Below, one piece after another: positions 1 to 6,870 of a stretch of 8,943 bases of DNA. Each line of letters begins with the position of its first letter. The stretch's first letter is position 1. Under the pieces are notes generated by a model. It saw only the letters and a program-made list of their open reading frames with translations. It was not told the origin of the DNA and made no database searches. The stretch is taken from assembly GCA_016177515.1 (NCBI GenBank), contig JACOUZ010000224.1:1-8943 (forward strand), given 5' to 3'. This stretch comes from Acidobacteriota bacterium (GTDB taxonomy: Bacteria; Acidobacteriota; Polarisedimenticolia; Gp22-AA2). The translations under genes and the position numbers were made by a program.

Positions 1-1605
1 AAGACGGGGCGCGACGGCATCCACGGGGCGTCGCTTCTCGCCTCCTCCGAGTTCGACGCGATCTCCGAGTCGAAGCGCCCCACTGTGCAGGTGGGGGACC
101 CGTTCACGGAGAAGCTCCTGCTCGAGGCCTGCCTGGAAGTGATGAAGTCGCCCGGCATGGTGGTCGGCATCCAGGACATGGGGGCGGCCGGGCTGACCTG
201 CTCGACGGTCGAGATGGCGGCGCGCGGCGGCACCGGCATGGAGATCGATCTCGACATGGTGCCGCTGCGCGAAGCGGGCATGACGCCGTACGAGATCATG
301 CTGTCGGAGTCCCAGGAGAGGATGCTCCTGGTGGCCACCGGCGAGACGGAGAAGCGCGTCCGCGAGGTGTTCCACAAGTGGGACCTGGACGCCTCGGTCA
401 TCGGCCGCGTCACCGACTTGGGGCGCGTGCGCATCGGCTTCAAGGGGCAGGTCGTGGCCGACGTGCCGGCGAACGCCCTGGTCGAGGACGCGCCCCGCTA
501 CCGGCGCCCGAGCGCCCGCCCCTCCTGGCAGGACGGGCTGGCGCGGCTGGCGCTCGAGTCGATCAAGGACATTTCCGACGGCACGGAGGCGCTCGCCTCG
601 CTGACGGCCTCCCCGAATCTCTGCAGCCGCGAGGAGGTGTACTCGGAGTACGACCACATGGTCAGAAGCAACACGGTCGTGCGGCCCGGCTCGGACGCGG
701 CGGTCATCCGGCTGAAGGGGACCCGGTACGCCCTGGCGTTGACGGTCGACTGCAACGCGCGCTACTGCCATCTCGACCCGGCCGAGGGGGCGCGGCTGGC
801 GGTGGCGGAGGCGGCGCGCAACCTGGCCTGCGCCGGGGCGGTGCCGATTGGCACCACCGACTGCCTGAACTTCGGCAATCCGGAGAGGCCGGAGGTGATG
901 TGGCAGTTCGAGCAGTCGATCGACGGCATCGCCGACGCGTGCAGGGTCCTCGAAGCGCCGATCGTCGGGGGGAACGTGTCGTTCTACAACGAGACCGAGG
1001 GGAAGGGGATCCACCCGACCCCGGCGATCGCCATGGTCGGATTCCTGGAGGACGTGAAGGGGGCAATCACCCAGTGGTTCAGGAGGGAGGGGGACCTCGT
1101 CTTCCTGCTGGGCGATCCGGAGGGCAGCCTGGCCGGCAGCGAATACCTGGCGCTTCTGCACGGCTGCGAAGCGGGCCGTCCGCTCCCGGTCGACCTGGAG
1201 CGCGAGAAGGCCCTGCACGATCTGGTGCGGGCGGCGCGCGACGCGGGGCTCGTCGCCTCCGCCCACGACTGCTCCGAAGGGGGGCTCGCCCTCGCCCTGC
1301 TCGAGTGCTGCATCAGCGGCCCGGACGGGTCCGTGGGGGCCGGGATCACGCTGGAGGGGAAGGGCCGCCTCGACGAGATCCTGTTCGGGGAGGCGCCGAC
1401 GCGCGTCGTCGTGTCCACCCCTCCCGAGTGCCGGGCCCGCCTGGAGCAGATGACCCTCGCGGCCAGAGTACCGGCGCGCCTGATCGGCAAGGTCGGCGGC
1501 GGGCGCCTGTCGATCGCCGCCTCGGGCGGGACGGTCGTCGACCTGGAAACGGCCGCGGCCCGCGCCGCCTGGCGCGGTGCTTTGGCGAAGCACCTCAAGG
1601 GCTGA
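1..1605 (+). CDS. purL: Phosphoribosylformylglycinamidine synthase, large/synthetase subunit PurL (5' end missing)
   Basis: PurL is the ATP-dependent synthetase that converts FGAR plus ammonia (delivered by PurQ with PurS) to FGAM in cytoplasmic de novo purine synthesis. The frame is open from base 1 and gives 534 residues. The family's small form is about 730-760 residues, so roughly 200 N-terminal residues lie upstream. Visible family motifs are GRDGIHGA and GDPFTEKLLLEAC at the window edge, QDMGAAGLT, SESQERML, then the second AIRS-type half with DCLNFGNPE, GGNVSFYNE and AHDCSEGGLALAL. The conserved sequence continues unbroken through the GTG at 85, so that codon is internal and not a start. 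The gene ends at TGA 1603-1605, 19 bp before the first GAPDH gene on the same strand, and probably shares its transcript. No frameshift or missing motif was seen. Identification is secure. Confidence 0.97.
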   Translation, partial: KTGRDGIHGASLLASSEFDAISESKRPTVQVGDPFTEKLLLEACLEVMKSPGMVVGIQDMGAAGLTCSTVEMAARGGTGMEIDLDMVPLREAGMTPYEIMLSESQERMLLVATGETEKRVREVFHKWDLDASVIGRVTDLGRVRIGFKGQVVADVPANALVEDAPRYRRPSARPSWQDGLARLALESIKDISDGTEALASLTASPNLCSREEVYSEYDHMVRSNTVVRPGSDAAVIRLKGTRYALALTVDCNARYCHLDPAEGARLAVAEAARNLACAGAVPIGTTDCLNFGNPERPEVMWQFEQSIDGIADACRVLEAPIVGGNVSFYNETEGKGIHPTPAIAMVGFLEDVKGAITQWFRREGDLVFLLGDPEGSLAGSEYLALLHGCEAGRPLPVDLEREKALHDLVRAARDAGLVASAHDCSEGGLALALLECCISGPDGSVGAGITLEGKGRLDEILFGEAPTRVVVSTPPECRARLEQMTLAARVPARLIGKVGGGRLSIAASGGTVVDLETAAARAAWRGALAKHLKG

Positions 1606-1608
1606 CCC

Positions 1609-1614
1609 GAGGAG
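1609..1614 (+). promoter_or_regulatory. Ribosome binding site that sets the first GAPDH start
   Basis: GAGGAG lies 10 bases before the ATG at 1625. The reading frame is open back to about 1577 inside purL, so this site and the onset of the dinucleotide-binding motif right after 1625 decide the start. Confidence 0.7.
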
Positions 1615-1624
1615 CCTGCCCCCG

Positions 1625-2683
1625 ATGCCCGTCGCCCTGGGATTGTCCGGGTTCGGCCGCATCGGCCGCAACCTGTTCCGGCTGCTCTACCAGAGCGACG
1701 ACATCCGCATCGGCGCGGTCTCGGACATCGCCGATCCGGAGGCCCTGGTCTACCTCCTCCGGTACGACACGATCCTGGGGCGCTTCCCGGACCTGGTCAC
1801 CTGGAAGAGCGGCCACCTGTACACCCGCGGGCGGGAGATCCCGATGCTCTCGGGGAAGGACGCCGAATCGGTGCGCTGGGCCGACCTGGGGGTGGACTAC
1901 GTCGTCGAGGCGACCGGGAGCGATCGCTCGCGCGCCGAGATCGAGCGCCATCTCGCGGCCGGCGCCCGCCGGGTGATCCTGTGCGTGCCGCCGCGCGAGC
2001 GGCCGGACATCTCGGTCGTGTACGGCGTGAACCACGACCGGCTCCGCCCGGAGCACCGGATCGTGAGCAACGCCTCCTGCACGGCCCATTGCGCCGCGCC
2101 GCTCCTGGCCGCGCTCCACGGCGCCTGCGGCATCGACCGGGCCCACCTCACCGTGGTGCACGCCTACACCAGCACCCAGAGGCTGGCGGACGTCCCGGCC
2201 GAGGACCTGCGGCTGTCGCGCGCCGCCGCCGAGAACATCGTGCCGGCCGAGACCAACGCCGCCGCCGTCCTCGACGAGGTCCTGCCGCAGCTGGCCGGCC
2301 GGGTCCATGCCTCCGCCCTGCGCGTCCCCCTGCCCAACGGCTCCCTCGTGGACATGACCCTGTGGACCGGGCGCCCGATCACCAGGGACGGCGTCAACGA
2401 GGTGGTGCGGACGGCGGCCGCGGGGCCGTACCGGGGGATCCTGGAGTTCATGGACGATCCAATCGTGTCGAGCGACGTCGAGGCCAGCCCCCACTCCTCC
2501 GTCTTCGACGCGCTGGCCACCATGGTCCTGGGAGAGAACCTCGTCAAGGTGATCGCCTGGTTCAACAACGGCTGGGGGTACTCGCACCGCGTGCTGGACC
2601 TCGTCCGCCGCCTGCGGGAGATCGACGGGGAGTCCGCAGCCGGGAAGGCCGCGAGGGGGACGACCCCGGGGGGACGGCCGTGA
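1625..2683 (+). CDS. Divergent type I glyceraldehyde-3-phosphate dehydrogenase paralogue
   Basis: A 352-residue GAPDH-family protein (typical length 330-340). The Rossmann motif GFGRIGR is at residues 9-15, and Asp34 at the end of the second strand points to NAD rather than NADP. Catalytic Cys152 and His179 are present with the family's 27-residue spacing. Several near-invariant positions differ from the paralogue downstream: SCTTNC is SCTAHC (152-156), the phosphate-loop TGAARAV is TNAAAVL (210-216), and WYDNEWGY is WFNNGWGY (312-319), so Glu316 is Gly. The nicotinamide-contacting Asn315 is kept. The two proteins align without gaps from residue 1 to 319 and look roughly half identical. The final four bases overlap the next start (GTGA). 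Family membership is clear. Whether it oxidises glyceraldehyde-3-phosphate, a related phospho-aldehyde such as erythrose-4-phosphate, or is a low-activity or regulatory partner is open. The true start is taken at 1625 from the upstream GAGGAG. Confidence 0.9.
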   Translation: MPVALGLSGFGRIGRNLFRLLYQSDDIRIGAVSDIADPEALVYLLRYDTILGRFPDLVTWKSGHLYTRGREIPMLSGKDAESVRWADLGVDYVVEATGSDRSRAEIERHLAAGARRVILCVPPRERPDISVVYGVNHDRLRPEHRIVSNASCTAHCAAPLLAALHGACGIDRAHLTVVHAYTSTQRLADVPAEDLRLSRAAAENIVPAETNAAAVLDEVLPQLAGRVHASALRVPLPNGSLVDMTLWTGRPITRDGVNEVVRTAAAGPYRGILEFMDDPIVSSDVEASPHSSVFDALATMVLGENLVKVIAWFNNGWGYSHRVLDLVRRLREIDGESAAGKAARGTTPGGRP

Positions 2684-3687
2684 AGGTCCGGATCGGCATC
2701 AACGGGTTCGGCCGCATCGGGCGGTCCATTTTCCGGATCGTCGACGACCGCGAGGACATGGAGGTCGTGGCGATCAACGACCTGTTCCCGCCCCGGGCCC
2801 TGGCCTACCTGCTGCGCTTCGACACCGTGATGGGGACGTTCGAGCCGCCGATCGCCTGGGAGAAAGGGGCGCTGGTCGTCGCCGGGCGCCGCATCCCGCT
2901 CAGCGCCGAGCGCGATCCGGGACGCGTGCCGTGGGCCGCCGCCGGCGCCGACGTGGTGATCGAGGCGACCGGAGTCCTGCGCGAGCGCGCCCGGCTCGAG
3001 CCGCACCTCGGGGCGGGGGCGAAGAAGGTCATCCTCACCGTCCCGCCCAAGGACGAGGTGGACGCCATCGTGGTCCTGGGCGTCAACGACCACGTCCTCA
3101 CCCCCGCCCACAACATCGTCTCCAACGCCTCGTGCACCACCAACTGCCTGGCGCCCCTGGCCAAGGTCCTCGACGAGCGCTTCGGGATCGAGCGGGGCTT
3201 CATGACCACGGTGCACGCCTACACCAACGACCAGCGTCTCGCCGACGTGGCGCACAAGGACTTCCGCCGGGCGCGCGCCGCCGCGCGCAACATGATCCCG
3301 ACGACCACCGGGGCGGCGCGCGCGGTGGGCAAGGTCCTGCCCCACCTGAAGGGACGGCTGGACGGACTGGCGATCAGAGTCCCGGTGCCGGACGGATCGG
3401 TCGTGGACCTGGTCGTCCAGCTCCGCCGCGAGGCGACGGTCGACGAAGTGAACGGGGCGGTGCGCCAGGCGGCGGCGGGGGGTCTTGGTCGCGTCCTCGA
3501 GTACTGCGAGGAGCCGATCGTCTCCTCGGACATCATCGGCAACCCGCACAGCTCGATCTTCGACGCCCTGTCGACCCAGAAGATCGGCCCCAACGAAATA
3601 CGCGTCCTGGCCTGGTACGACAACGAGTGGGGGTACTCGCACCGCGTCGTCGACCTGGCGGCCCGGCTGGCGGAGATGATCAACTGA
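2680..3687 (+). CDS. gap: Glyceraldehyde-3-phosphate dehydrogenase, type I (canonical copy)
   Basis: Cytoplasmic glycolytic enzyme that converts glyceraldehyde-3-phosphate, phosphate and NAD+ to 1,3-bisphosphoglycerate. It is 335 residues from a GTG start, normal for the family. INGFGRIGR begins at residue 7, and INDL with Asp34 indicates NAD use. The active site ASCTTNC contains Cys152, with His179 in TVHAYT. The inorganic-phosphate loop TTTGAARAV is at 208-216, RVPVPDGSVVDL follows, and WYDNEWGYSHRV is at 312-323. All hallmark catalytic positions are intact. The GTG start overlaps the previous stop (GTGA), with a GGGGGGA run five bases upstream as a possible ribosome site, so translation is probably coupled to the first GAPDH. 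The stop TGA shares its last base with the next ATG. This is probably the working glycolytic enzyme of the pair. Confidence 0.96.
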   Translation: MKVRIGINGFGRIGRSIFRIVDDREDMEVVAINDLFPPRALAYLLRFDTVMGTFEPPIAWEKGALVVAGRRIPLSAERDPGRVPWAAAGADVVIEATGVLRERARLEPHLGAGAKKVILTVPPKDEVDAIVVLGVNDHVLTPAHNIVSNASCTTNCLAPLAKVLDERFGIERGFMTTVHAYTNDQRLADVAHKDFRRARAAARNMIPTTTGAARAVGKVLPHLKGRLDGLAIRVPVPDGSVVDLVVQLRREATVDEVNGAVRQAAAGGLGRVLEYCEEPIVSSDIIGNPHSSIFDALSTQKIGPNEIRVLAWYDNEWGYSHRVVDLAARLAEMIN

Positions 3688-5117
3688 TGGGGGACGCCGG
3701 CGCGCGCGCGCTCCTCCGGGCGTTCGAGGGGATCTTCACCGTCTCCCCGGCGGGAGAGGTCGCGCTTCTCCGGCCGGAGGCCCTGCAGGGGGAGGCGACC
3801 GACCGGCTGGTCAAAAGCGCGGTGTTCGGCGGTCCCGGCGAGGCGGAGGCGGCCCGCTGGCTCGTACGCGACCTGGCGCGGATCCGGGGCATCCTGCCCG
3901 CCTCGATCCAGCCGCTGTACGAAGCGATGGGCCGCGGGGAGGCCGGCGGTTTCACGACGCCGGCCCTGAACCTCCGCGGCCTGGCGTACGACATGGCGAG
4001 GGCGGCCATCCGGGCCCTTCTGAACCTGGAGGCGGGCCCCGTCGTCTTCGAGCTGGCGCGCTCCGAGATGAGATACGCCTCCCAGACGCCGGAGGAATAC
4101 GCCACGGTGGTCCTGGCCGCGGCAATGCGCGAGGGGTACCAGGGCCCCCTGTTCATCCAGGGAGACCATTTCCAGGTCAACGCGAAGAAGTTTCGGGCCG
4201 GGAATGAGGCGCGCGAGGGGGAGATCGGGGCCCTGCGCGCCCTGGTGTCGGACGCCGTCCGCGCCGGTTTCTACAACATCGACATCGACGCCTCGACCCT
4301 CGTGGCGCTGGAGCGCGGCGGCGTGCGAGAACAGCAGCGCGACAACTTCGAGACCCAGGCGGGGCTGACGGCCCTGGTGAGGCGCCTGCAGCCGCCCGGC
4401 GTCGTCGTTTCCGTGGGTGGCGAGATCGGTGAGGTCGGCGGCCGGAACTCGACCCCCGAGGAGCTCCGGGCCTTCATGGACGGCCTCGGGCAGGAGCTGC
4501 AAAGGCGCGCGGGGGCCGTGCCGGGGATCAGCAAGGTCTCCATCCAGACCGGAACGACCCACGGCGGGGTGCCGCTCCCGGACGGCACGGTGGCCAGAGT
4601 CGACATCGACTTCGCATGCCTGCGCACTCTTTCGGACGTCGCGCGGCGCGAATACGGGCTGGCGGGGGCGGTGCAGCACGGCGCCAGCACGCTGCCGGCG
4701 GAGGCGTTCGGGGAATTTCCGAAGCACGGGGCGGCCGAGGTGCACCTGGCGACGGAGTTCCAGAACATCGCGCTCGACCACCCCGAGTTCCCCCGGGACC
4801 TGCGCGCGGCGATGTACGCCTGGGTGGCGTCCCGCTGCGCGGAGGAGCGCAAGGCGGGGATGACCGACGGCCAGTTCTTCTACAAGGCGCGCAAGAACGC
4901 CTGGGGGCCGTTCAAGGCGGAAAGCTGGGGGCTCCCCGAGGCGGCGCGGGCGGCGATCAGGACCACACTCCGGACCAAGTTCGAATCTCTGTTCCGGCAG
5001 CTGGGGGTCGCGGGGCGGCGGCCGCTGGCCGCCCGGTTCGTCCGGCCGGCGGAAGTACGCACGCCGCCGCCCGCGGCGCTGGTCACGGCGCGGGCCGGAG
5101 CCGGGCCTGGCTCCTGA
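3687..5117 (+). CDS. Enlarged, divergent class II (metal-dependent) fructose-bisphosphate aldolase family protein
   Basis: A 476-residue protein of the class II aldolase TIM-barrel family, which cleaves or forms fructose-1,6-bisphosphate (DHAP plus glyceraldehyde-3-phosphate) using Zn2+. The E. coli enzyme has about 359 residues. The barrel appears to begin near FTTPALNLRG at about residue 90, after an unusually long N-terminal region. Asp160-His161 in QGDHFQVN match the catalytic Asp and first metal His. Glu246/Glu249 lie in GGEIGEVGG, His292 in TGTTHGG, and His331 in VQHGAS. The His-to-His spacings (131 and 39) approximate those of E. coli (116 and 38). The usual GGSGS phosphate loop reads GASTL and the usual NIDTD reads HLATE, so substrate contacts are altered. 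The last 35 or so residues are a Pro/Ala/Arg-rich tail. The gene starts in TGATG overlapping the GAPDH stop, with GGAG at 3672-3675. Fold and family are confident; the exact substrate is inferred from neighbouring GAPDH and PFK genes. Confidence 0.85.
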   Translation: MGDAGARALLRAFEGIFTVSPAGEVALLRPEALQGEATDRLVKSAVFGGPGEAEAARWLVRDLARIRGILPASIQPLYEAMGRGEAGGFTTPALNLRGLAYDMARAAIRALLNLEAGPVVFELARSEMRYASQTPEEYATVVLAAAMREGYQGPLFIQGDHFQVNAKKFRAGNEAREGEIGALRALVSDAVRAGFYNIDIDASTLVALERGGVREQQRDNFETQAGLTALVRRLQPPGVVVSVGGEIGEVGGRNSTPEELRAFMDGLGQELQRRAGAVPGISKVSIQTGTTHGGVPLPDGTVARVDIDFACLRTLSDVARREYGLAGAVQHGASTLPAEAFGEFPKHGAAEVHLATEFQNIALDHPEFPRDLRAAMYAWVASRCAEERKAGMTDGQFFYKARKNAWGPFKAESWGLPEAARAAIRTTLRTKFESLFRQLGVAGRRPLAARFVRPAEVRTPPPAALVTARAGAGPGS

Positions 5118-5131
5118 GATCCGTCGCGTTC

Positions 5132-5140
5132 AGGGAGGAG
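5132..5140 (+). promoter_or_regulatory. Strong ribosome binding site for the PFK gene
   Basis: AGGGAGGAG lies in the 34-base gap after the aldolase stop, 11 bases before the ATG at 5152. I see no promoter or terminator in this gap, so the PFK gene probably shares the upstream transcript. Confidence 0.7.
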
Positions 5141-5151
5141 GGTCCTTCGGC

Positions 5152-6342
5152 ATGCATGTCGGCGTCCTGACCGGCGGTGGCGACGTCCCGGGCCTGAACG
5201 CCGCCATCAAATCGATCTACCGCGCCGCCAAGGACCGTGGGTGGATCCGCCGCGGCACCGGCGACGCCGACGTCACCGGCATCCTGCGCGGCTGGAAGGG
5301 CGCGGCGCAGATGGGCGCCGGCCGCGAGGGCGAGGGGCCCTCCGCCACCCTGCACCTGACCGACGAGCGGGTCCGCACGGTCGACCGCTACGGCGGGACC
5401 TTCCTGCACACCTCGCGGACCCGGCCCGACCGGATCGGCTTCAAGGATCTCCCGCCGGCCCTGCAGGGCCGCCGGGCCGACCTCCCGAAGGTGGAGGGAC
5501 GGGACGACCTCTTCGACTTGACCGACGAGGTGATCCGGAACCTCCGCGCGGCCGGCATCGAGTGGCTGATCGCCATCGGCGGGGACGACACCCTCGGGTA
5601 CGCGCACACCCTCTGCGCCCGCGGTTTCCCGGTCGTCGGGATTCCCAAGACGATGGACAACGACGTGCGCGGCACGGAGTACGCCATCGGCTTCAAGACC
5701 GCGCTGACGCGGGCGGACCAGTTCATCAACCGCCAGAGAACCCACCTCGGCTCGAACGAGACGGTCGGGGTGTTCCGCATCTTCGGGAGGAACGCCGGCT
5801 TCACGGCGCTCGGGACCGCGATGGCGATATCGGACATCCGCTGCGCCATCCCCGAGCATCCGTTCGATCTGCGGGCCCTCTGCCGCCTCGTCGAGGAGGA
5901 CTACGCCGGCAACGAAAACCATTACGCTCTGGTGCTGATCTCGGAAGGGGCGATCTGGAAGGGGGGCCGGCTCGGCGAGGTCGGCCCGCCGGACGCCTAC
6001 GGCCACCGCAGGAAGGCAAACGTCGGCGAGGCCCTCGCCGGGGCGATCGCCCGGGAGACGGGGCTGCCGACCCGCCATCAGGAGCTGGCCTACGACCTGC
6101 GCAGCGGCAATCCCGACGCCATCGACAAGATCGTGGCGAACACGTTCGGCACGCTGTCGGTCGATCTGATCGCCCGGGGGATGAGCGGCCGGATGGTCTG
6201 CCTGAAGGACGGGCTGTACGCCCACACCGAGCTGCCCGATCCCGCCCGGGGCGCGCGCACCGTCGACGTGGCGGCGCACTACGACACGGCCCGGTTCCGG
6301 CCCAACTTCTCGGGGCTTCTCGGCAGGCCGCTGTTCTTCTAG
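5152..6342 (+). CDS. pfp: 6-phosphofructokinase, predicted pyrophosphate-dependent (PFKA superfamily)
   Basis: A 396-residue PFKA-superfamily enzyme interconverting fructose-6-phosphate and fructose-1,6-bisphosphate. It starts MHVGVLTGGGDVPGLN, the family's phosphoryl-donor glycine loop. The donor-specificity positions are of the PPi type. GGDDT at 143-147 puts Asp146 where ATP enzymes have Gly104 (E. coli numbering), and PKTMDND at 165-171 puts Lys166 where ATP enzymes have Gly124. The 20-residue spacing is the same as in E. coli. The catalytic Asp of TMDND is Asp169. GGTFLHTSRT, the substrate motif HQELAYDLRSGNPDAID and the C-terminal GLLGRPLFF are also visible. A PPi-dependent enzyme would be reversible and serve both glycolysis and gluconeogenesis. 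It is the last gene of the plus-strand run. Its TAG stop lies in CTAG, which also provides the stop of the convergent rhodanese gene. Family is certain; PPi preference is inferred from two residues. Confidence 0.94.
   Translation: MHVGVLTGGGDVPGLNAAIKSIYRAAKDRGWIRRGTGDADVTGILRGWKGAAQMGAGREGEGPSATLHLTDERVRTVDRYGGTFLHTSRTRPDRIGFKDLPPALQGRRADLPKVEGRDDLFDLTDEVIRNLRAAGIEWLIAIGGDDTLGYAHTLCARGFPVVGIPKTMDNDVRGTEYAIGFKTALTRADQFINRQRTHLGSNETVGVFRIFGRNAGFTALGTAMAISDIRCAIPEHPFDLRALCRLVEEDYAGNENHYALVLISEGAIWKGGRLGEVGPPDAYGHRRKANVGEALAGAIARETGLPTRHQELAYDLRSGNPDAIDKIVANTFGTLSVDLIARGMSGRMVCLKDGLYAHTELPDPARGARTVDVAAHYDTARFRPNFSGLLGRPLFF
6339..6342. other. Shared palindromic stop: CTAG ends two convergent genes
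   Basis: TAG at 6340-6342 on the plus strand ends the PFK gene. The complement of 6339-6341, also TAG, ends the rhodanese gene on the minus strand. The two coding regions therefore overlap by four bases with no intergenic space, and any transcription terminator must lie inside the opposite gene or be absent. Confidence 0.95.
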
Positions 6343-6818
6343 TCCTTCCCGGCTTTCTTCCGGAGCGAGCGGTAGCCGATGCCCTCGCCGGCCTCGCGGC
6401 TTTCGGGGAAGCCGAGCTCGCGCCAGCCGGGGGCGACGACGAGTCCCATGGCGTCGGTCATGCCGTGGAAGCCGCCTATGACCCATCTCACCTTGGGAAA
6501 GCCGCTCTGCGTGAGAAGATTCGCGGCCATCTCGGCGCGCGGGCCGGCCCGGCAGCCGACGAGGATCGGCGTGTGCTCCGGCACGGAGGCGCGCACCACG
6601 TCCAGGAAATCGGGGTTCAGCTCGAAGCGCGGCAGAGACGGATGCGGAGCGCCCAGCGGGATGTTGATCGCCCCCTCGGGGTGCCCGGTGCCGAACTCCT
6701 CCTCGGTGCGCACGTCGATGTACACGGCGTCCTTCTCCGTCTCCAGCGTTTCCTTGGCCTGCTTCACGTCGATCCGTTCGGGTCCCACGGTCCTCCCTGC
6801 GCGACTGGGGGGCTCCAT
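6339..6818 (-). CDS. Single-domain rhodanese-like sulfurtransferase
   Basis: A 159-residue cytoplasmic protein (no signal peptide) with one rhodanese domain, a fold that carries sulfane sulfur on an active-site cysteine. AVYIDVRTEEEF (residues 31-42) and GHPEGAINIP (45-54) are the classic first half. The active-site loop is VGCRAGPR with Cys89, matching the CRxGxR pattern, and IGGFHGM follows. After it comes an extra segment, including APGWRELGFP and a basic C-terminus, that is longer than in minimal rhodaneses. The physiological sulfur donor and acceptor cannot be told. It lies 52 bp downstream of the uracil-DNA glycosylase gene on the same strand. The start is uncertain: the ATG at 6818 has no Shine-Dalgarno site, while a GTG at 6788 (giving 149 residues) is preceded at only two bases by AGGGAGGA. 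Confidence 0.88.
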   Translation of the reverse strand: MEPPSRAGRTVGPERIDVKQAKETLETEKDAVYIDVRTEEEFGTGHPEGAINIPLGAPHPSLPRFELNPDFLDVVRASVPEHTPILVGCRAGPRAEMAANLLTQSGFPKVRWVIGGFHGMTDAMGLVVAPGWRELGFPESREAGEGIGYRSLRKKAGKD

Positions 6819-6830
6819 ACAGGGCGAATC

Positions 6831-6836
6831 ATTCTA
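6831..6836 (-). promoter_or_regulatory. Candidate -10 element upstream of the rhodanese gene
   Basis: Read on the minus strand, this is TAGAAT, one mismatch from TATAAT, in an otherwise GC-rich gap. A transcript starting about seven bases downstream would leave only a few bases before the ATG at 6818 (near leaderless), or about 35 before the GTG at 6788. No convincing -35 box is visible 16-18 bases upstream. This is a suggestion only. Confidence 0.3.
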
Positions 6837-6870
6837 ACTCCGTTCGGGGCGCGGGTGTCGTGCCGGCGCG

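Noticed and set aside
85..87. GTG as the purL start codon
   Set aside because: Conserved PurL sequence (GRDGIHGA and onward) continues in frame from base 1 through this codon, so it is internal.
378..1976. Long plus-strand open frame overlapping purL and the first GAPDH
   Set aside because: Its translation is Arg/Gly/Pro/Ala-rich low-complexity sequence, typical of an out-of-frame shadow in GC-rich DNA, and it overlaps two well-identified genes.
1595..4781. Long minus-strand open frames antisense to the GAPDH and aldolase genes
   Set aside because: No recognisable motifs, composition dominated by Arg, Gly, Val, Asp and His, and complete overlap with strongly conserved plus-strand genes. GC-rich codon bias leaves the opposite strand free of stops.
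5083..6486. Minus-strand 467-codon open frame antisense to the PFK gene
   Set aside because: Same antisense-shadow character; the plus strand encodes a complete PFK with intact motifs.
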